Shown here: positions 29,005 through 33,059 of the stretch, piece by piece | Numbering within the stretch: the first letter of the stretch is position 1 | Layout: each line of letters begins with the position of its first letter | Assembly (NCBI GenBank): GCA_947631495.1 | Contig: CANRLO010000001.1 | Coordinates: 1-33,059, forward strand | Direction: 5' to 3' | DNA: 33,059 nucleotides | Source: an uncultured Clostridia bacterium | Lineage (GTDB): Bacteria; Bacillota; Clostridia; TANB77; CAG-508 | The notes under the pieces: generated by a model | What the model saw: the letters and a program-made list of their open reading frames with translations, nothing else | What the model was told of the DNA's origin: nothing | Database searches by the model: none | Program-made: the position numbers and the translations under genes

Positions 29005-30450
29005 GTGAAAAAAATAATTGAAATAATTAAGAAAAAATGGCTAAAAGATACATTCTTAACCATATTACTAATTGCAATTATATTTGCTATATACTTTGGA
29101 ATTAATTATGGAGTAGAAAAGCTAAACTTACAAGACTTAGACTTAACTACAGATAAAGTATATTCTATTTCAGAAAGTACTAAAACAAAAGTAGGAAATT
29201 TAGATAAAAAAGTAACAATTCAAATTATAAATTTAGGAAATTATGCTTATTTACTAGATTATGCTAATAAATATACACAATTAAATTCAAACATTACAGT
29301 AGAACAAATTGATGACTTAACAACAAGGCCAGACATACAAAATGCTTATGGATTAAGCACAACAGATAGTTTAATTATTATTAAATCAGAAGAAAGAGAA
29401 ACAACCTTATCTTTATACGATTTATACACATATGACTATTCAACAGGCGAACAAATAGATTTAACAGAAGAAGCAATTACCAATGCAATTATTGGAGTTA
29501 CAATAGAAGATAAACCAAAAATATACTTCTTAGAAGGACATAATTATTATGACAGTATGTACTTTGAATTAATTAAACAAGATATATCTGCAGAATCAAA
29601 TGAAATAGCAAGTTTAAATATTTTAACAGCAGGAAGTGTTCCAGAAGACTGCGATTGCTTAGTTATTACAGGATTAAAAGAAGACATTACAGAAATGGAA
29701 AGAGACCAATTAATATCCTATAGTGATAGAGGTGGAAAAATTCTATTATTAGATGGAAGTAATGTTTTAGATATAGAAACACCAAATTTTAATGAATTTC
29801 TAAACTTATATGGTTTCTCTATTCCAAAAGGAATAGTCATAGAGCAAAATCCAGACCAAATGATTTATGGTGCACCAGAATTCGTTATTGCAGAAATTCA
29901 AAATAGTAGATTAACTTCTAATATTAACATGAGCATGAATGTTTGTATAGTAGATGGTGGTAAAATTGAATTTAAAGATGACGAAACATTAGAAAATTTA
30001 GGGGTTACCTATGAAACCATAGCAACAACAAGTGATAGTGCTTTCTTAAGAACAGATTTTAGTATTTCTAGCATGTCAAAAACAAACTTAGATTCTGATG
30101 CAGGAAATAGTATTATTGGAGCTTTTATAACAAGAACAACAGAAGATTTAAAACAATCACAAATGATTGTATATTCTAATAGTACTTTCGCAACAAATCA
30201 AGAAATCAACATGAATGGTTCTTATGGTTATATTAGTAGATTATTTAACAATGATGATGTAGTAATTAACTCAATTTCATATCTAACTCAAAGAACCGAT
30301 ACAATTACTATTCGTAAAGATACCGAAAGCGTTACTTACATGGTAAACCAAACACAACACAATATTATAGTCGCAATTATTTTCAGTGTTCCAGCCCTAA
30401 TTATTATATTAGGAATAATAGTATGGCAAGTACGTAGAAGAAAAAAATAG
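29005..30450 (+). CDS. GldG-like ABC transporter auxiliary protein
   Basis: A 481-residue protein with one membrane segment near the N-terminus (about residues 16-34) and one at the C-terminus (about 455-473, before a VRRRKK end). Between them is a large extracytoplasmic part beginning LTTDKVYSISESTKTK, typical of the GldG/ABC_transp_aux family, including a long segment resembling a DUF4350-like Rossmann fold (KPKIYFLEGHNYYDSMYFELIKQD). The start is GTG with an AAGGAAA region upstream. It completes the GldA/F/G set. A strong terminator follows at 30461. Confidence 0.88.
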   Translation: MKKIIEIIKKKWLKDTFLTILLIAIIFAIYFGINYGVEKLNLQDLDLTTDKVYSISESTKTKVGNLDKKVTIQIINLGNYAYLLDYANKYTQLNSNITVEQIDDLTTRPDIQNAYGLSTTDSLIIIKSEERETTLSLYDLYTYDYSTGEQIDLTEEAITNAIIGVTIEDKPKIYFLEGHNYYDSMYFELIKQDISAESNEIASLNILTAGSVPEDCDCLVITGLKEDITEMERDQLISYSDRGGKILLLDGSNVLDIETPNFNEFLNLYGFSIPKGIVIEQNPDQMIYGAPEFVIAEIQNSRLTSNINMSMNVCIVDGGKIEFKDDETLENLGVTYETIATTSDSAFLRTDFSISSMSKTNLDSDAGNSIIGAFITRTTEDLKQSQMIVYSNSTFATNQEINMNGSYGYISRLFNNDDVVINSISYLTQRTDTITIRKDTESVTYMVNQTQHNIIVAIIFSVPALIIILGIIVWQVRRRKK

Positions 30451-30460
30451 AATAAACAAT

Positions 30461-30498
30461 AAAAACTCTCATATATAAATAATATGAGAGTTTTTTGT
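30461..30498 (+). terminator. Terminator after the GldG-like gene, overlapping the next start
   Basis: AAAAACTCTCATAT pairs perfectly with ATATGAGAGTTTTT around a 7-base loop, followed by T-rich sequence. The 3' arm contains the ATG at 30484 and the only ribosome-like GAGAG of the YkvI-like gene. Confidence 0.85.
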
Positions 30499-31518
30499 TT
30501 GAAAAATATAAATAAAGTAGTTATGGTCATTATTGGAGCTCTAATCGGAGCTGGCTTTGCATCTGGAAAAGAAATTTACTTATTTTTTAATAAATTTGGT
30601 TACTTAGGAATAGTAGGCATTGTAATTTCAGGAATAATGACAAGCCTTATCATTTATTTGGTACTAAATAAAATACAACAGAAAAATATAAATAATTATG
30701 AAGAATTCTTACAAGAAATTAATCCAAAACATTCTAAAATAAATAAACTATTTTATATCATTGTAAATAGTTTTATGCTAATATCTTTTTTTATTATGAT
30801 AGCAGGATTTAGCGCTTATATGAAACAAAATTATGAACTTCCTATTTACATATCTAGCCCTATATTTGTTTTATTTTGCTATTTTGTATTTCAAAAAAAT
30901 TTACAAGGAATGATGAAAATTAATAGCTACTTAGTACCATTTTTGTTGTTTTGTATTATATTTTTAGGAATAAAAAATATACCATATTTAATCGAAAGTA
31001 AAATGGCAATTCAAGTACCAACAAAACAAGCAGGTTTTTTATTTAGTAGTATTTTATATGCAAGTTATAATAGCATTATTTTAATTCCTATTCTAGTAAG
31101 TATGAAACAATATAGCATAAGCAAAAAAAGTAATCTACTTATTTCAGGAATTAGTGGTATTAGCATTATTCTATTATCATTTTGTATATATGGACTTCTA
31201 TTAAAAGGGCAATTTTTTATTCAAAATTTAGAATTACCATTATTGCAAATAACATTAGAATTTGGAAAAATATTTTACTATATTTATGGTTTTGTTATTA
31301 TATTTTCAATATTTACTTCTGCTATTGCAACAGGGTATAGCTTTTTAGAAAATGTAAGTAAAAATCAAAAAAAATATCAAAGAAATTTGTTTATTATTAG
31401 TATCTGTGGAATATTTATAGCCAATATAGGTTTTTCAAATTTAGTACAAACTTTATACCCACTTTTTGGGATTTTAGGATTACTACAAATGATTTTTCTT
31501 TTTACTAATAGAAAATAG
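30484..31518 (+). CDS. YkvI-like membrane protein (APC-superfamily-like)
   Basis: Up to 344 residues with about ten hydrophobic helices. The first reads VIIGALIGAGFASGKEIYLFF, where the GAGFASG-x-E unwound motif is typical of the YkvI group (COG3949), related to sodium-coupled amino-acid-type transporters. Substrate is unknown. The start is doubtful: the ATG at 30484 is inside the terminator hairpin; a TTG at 30499 gives a more usual N-terminus (MKNINKVVMVIIGAL) with GAGAG about eight bases upstream. The gene must be reached by read-through or by a promoter I cannot see. Confidence 0.78.
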   Translation: MRVFCLKNINKVVMVIIGALIGAGFASGKEIYLFFNKFGYLGIVGIVISGIMTSLIIYLVLNKIQQKNINNYEEFLQEINPKHSKINKLFYIIVNSFMLISFFIMIAGFSAYMKQNYELPIYISSPIFVLFCYFVFQKNLQGMMKINSYLVPFLLFCIIFLGIKNIPYLIESKMAIQVPTKQAGFLFSSILYASYNSIILIPILVSMKQYSISKKSNLLISGISGISIILLSFCIYGLLLKGQFFIQNLELPLLQITLEFGKIFYYIYGFVIIFSIFTSAIATGYSFLENVSKNQKKYQRNLFIISICGIFIANIGFSNLVQTLYPLFGILGLLQMIFLFTNRK

Positions 31519-31602
31519 AAAAAAATATAAAATATACTTGAAAAAAGCAACAAAAACTGGTATAAAAAAAGAAGAAAGAAGTAAGAAAAATAGGAGTAAT
31601 CA

Positions 31603-32808
31603 ATGAAAATAATTGGAATCAATAACCCAGAAGAAAAAATAAAAGAACTAAACAGAAAAAAAATTATCATTAGTATATTCATTTCTATCGTTTTTATTAT
31701 TCTTTTGGTAATGGTATGTATATACATAGGGAATAAGCCTTTTCGTGATTTTATGGACAAATATGTACTTATGAAAAATGTAGTAGAAAACAATGTCACT
31801 TCTATTGAATTAAAAGAATCAGAAAGTTATTCTATCTATGCATATGATAAATATATTAGTGTTTTAAACCAAAATACACTAGTAGGATATAATAGTTCAG
31901 GTAAGCAAGAATATGAACTAGAAGTAGAAATTACAAATCCAATAGTAGATACTAACAATCGTTTTTTACTAATAGCAGAAAAAGAAAAACAAAGAATTTA
32001 TTTAATTTCAGGAAATAATATCGTATGGAAAAAAGATTTAGAAGGAAATATTAGCCGTGTATCTGTTAATAAAAATGGATATGTATCAGTAATTTTAACT
32101 GGTACTACTCATAAATCAGTTATCCAAGTATTAGATGCAAGTGGTAACACACTATTTAAAACATATTTAGCAAATTCTATTGCAATGGACAGTGATATTT
32201 CTTATGATAACAAATACTTAAGTTTTGCTGAAATTAGTACAAATGGAACAATGGTACAATCCATGATAAAAACCATTTCAATTCAAAAAACACAAGAAAA
32301 AAATGCGTCAGAATCAATTTCTGATTCAATTATTTATACTGTTACATCTCCTAATAATAGTACAGTTTTAAACTTAAAATATCAAGATAATAATAAATTA
32401 ATATGTATGTATGACAACTCAATTACCAGCATACAAGAAGGAAAAGAAGAAGAACTTATTAATTTAGAGCAAGCAGGGCAAAAAATAGTATTTGCAGACA
32501 TGGAATTAAGCAATTTTGCATTTCGTATTTTAGAAAAAAATGTATTATTAAGTACAGAAAGTAGTGTTGAATTAGTCAATACTACAAGTAAAAAGACAAA
32601 TATCTATACTGTCGATAGTGTTATAAAAGAAGTATATGCTTATGATGATTGCATTGCCTTGAACTTAGGTTCAGAAGTACATTTTATTGGAACTAATGGA
32701 TGGCTTCAAAAAAAATACAATTCATCACATGAAGTTAGAAAAATTGTAATGAATTCAAATTTTGCAGGTGTAATTTATCGTGATAGAATAGAAATCATAG
32801 AATTATAA
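31603..32808 (+). CDS. DUF5711 family membrane-anchored beta-propeller-like protein
   Basis: A 401-residue protein with a basic cytoplasmic N-terminus (KELNRKK), one membrane helix (about residues 25-44) and a long extracytoplasmic region of repeated short beta segments (such as YDKYISVLNQNTLVGYNSSG, RIYLISGNNIVWKKD, VIQVLDASGNTLFK). This is the layout of DUF5711, a clostridial family with a propeller-like domain. The function is not known. A CvpA gene follows after 27 bases, a common neighbour. The AGGAG site is well placed. Confidence 0.8.
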   Translation: MKIIGINNPEEKIKELNRKKIIISIFISIVFIILLVMVCIYIGNKPFRDFMDKYVLMKNVVENNVTSIELKESESYSIYAYDKYISVLNQNTLVGYNSSGKQEYELEVEITNPIVDTNNRFLLIAEKEKQRIYLISGNNIVWKKDLEGNISRVSVNKNGYVSVILTGTTHKSVIQVLDASGNTLFKTYLANSIAMDSDISYDNKYLSFAEISTNGTMVQSMIKTISIQKTQEKNASESISDSIIYTVTSPNNSTVLNLKYQDNNKLICMYDNSITSIQEGKEEELINLEQAGQKIVFADMELSNFAFRILEKNVLLSTESSVELVNTTSKKTNIYTVDSVIKEVYAYDDCIALNLGSEVHFIGTNGWLQKKYNSSHEVRKIVMNSNFAGVIYRDRIEIIEL

Positions 32809-32835
32809 GCAAAAATAAATAAGGAGGAAATAAAA

Positions 32836-33059
32836 ATGTCTATTATAATAGATTTAATTATCTTAGGAATCTTAGCAATAAGTATCTTTTTTGGATACAA
32901 AAAAGGATTAACAAAATGTATAATAAAAATCTTTTCTTTTATTATTGCCGTAGTAGTAGCCGCTATTCTATTTAAGCCTGTAAGCAATTTTGTTATAAAA
33001 AACACAGAAATTGACGATTATATAAAAGAATCTATCATTAGCCTAGTAGGAGATGACAT
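32836..33059 (+). CDS. CvpA family membrane protein, 3' truncated by the window
   Basis: Only the first 74 residues are present. They begin MSIIIDLIILGILAISIFFGYKKGL, the typical first helix and GYKKGL turn of the CvpA family, followed by a second helix (IFSFIIAVVVAAILFKPV). CvpA proteins are linked to envelope stress resistance and, in E. coli, colicin V production. The site AAGGAGG is strong. Confidence 0.85.
   Translation, partial: MSIIIDLIILGILAISIFFGYKKGLTKCIIKIFSFIIAVVVAAILFKPVSNFVIKNTEIDDYIKESIISLVGDD

Noticed and set aside
1..33059. CRISPR arrays or insertion sequences
   Set aside because: No regularly spaced repeat array and no transposase or integrase frame is present; the only repeats are the short REP-like and tandem units near 13260 and 26020-26430.

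Overview
The window is a very AT-rich, spore-forming Clostridia-type Firmicute chromosome segment. The evidence is spmA/spmB, spoIIR, a GerMN-domain tail, an AbrB regulator behind a perfect Spo0A box, strong AGGAGG ribosome sites and AGA-dominated arginine usage. Many genes (trmN6-rsmI-abrB, walJ-rlmH, murA, tadA, SRP RNA-dnaX-ybaB-recR) belong to blocks that lie near oriC in Bacillus, so this is probably an oriC-proximal region. No origin is visible.

Layout. 1-192: tail of a GerMN protein. 193-1330: extremely A-rich sequence with one small Cys/Asn-rich gene. 1328-2923: trmN6 and rsmI. 3003-3257: abrB (-). 3583-4789: spmA-spmB. 4790-5279: intergenic region with a structured RNA candidate. 5280-8699 (-): spoIIR, murA, walJ, rlmH. 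8913-9446: MEDS-like protein. 9638-12616: UDP-sugar pyrophosphorylase plus phosphohexomutase. 12823-13110: compositionally foreign small gene behind a foldable leader. 13282-13992 (-): TtcA-like protein. 14158-15425: tRNA-Arg(CCU), Zn-PLC-like protein, tadA, tRNA-Ser(CGA). 15606-23084: accessory block with an MFS transporter, a toxin-antitoxin-SecB chaperone operon, an unknown membrane-anchored protein and a five-gene nucleotide/phosphate hydrolase operon. 23190-26025: SRP RNA, dnaX, ybaB, recR. The end holds a DUF6774-like gene, a TMEM165/GDT1 transporter, a GldA/F/G-type ABC transporter, a YkvI-like protein, DUF5711 and a partial CvpA gene.

The main observation: three unrelated genes (rsmI, the UDP-sugar pyrophosphorylase, and the unknown gene at 18557) are each broken by one extra C directly before a GGA glycine codon, so the zero-frame codon is CGG. 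In two of them that glycine is in a well-known family motif. By eye I found no other in-frame CGG in any host-like gene; the only other one is in the foreign-looking gene at 12823. This suggests that CGG is unassigned or starved and that CGGA is a +1 recoding site, by frameshifting or four-base decoding. Systematic sequence error is the main alternative.

The second observation is a three-gene toxin-antitoxin-chaperone operon (17025-18322) whose toxin looks like an ADP-ribosyltransferase and whose third gene is SecB-like. This resembles the CmdTAC type of anti-phage system. It is followed by a cassette of nucleotide-degrading enzymes, including a nucleotidase-nucleoside hydrolase fusion.
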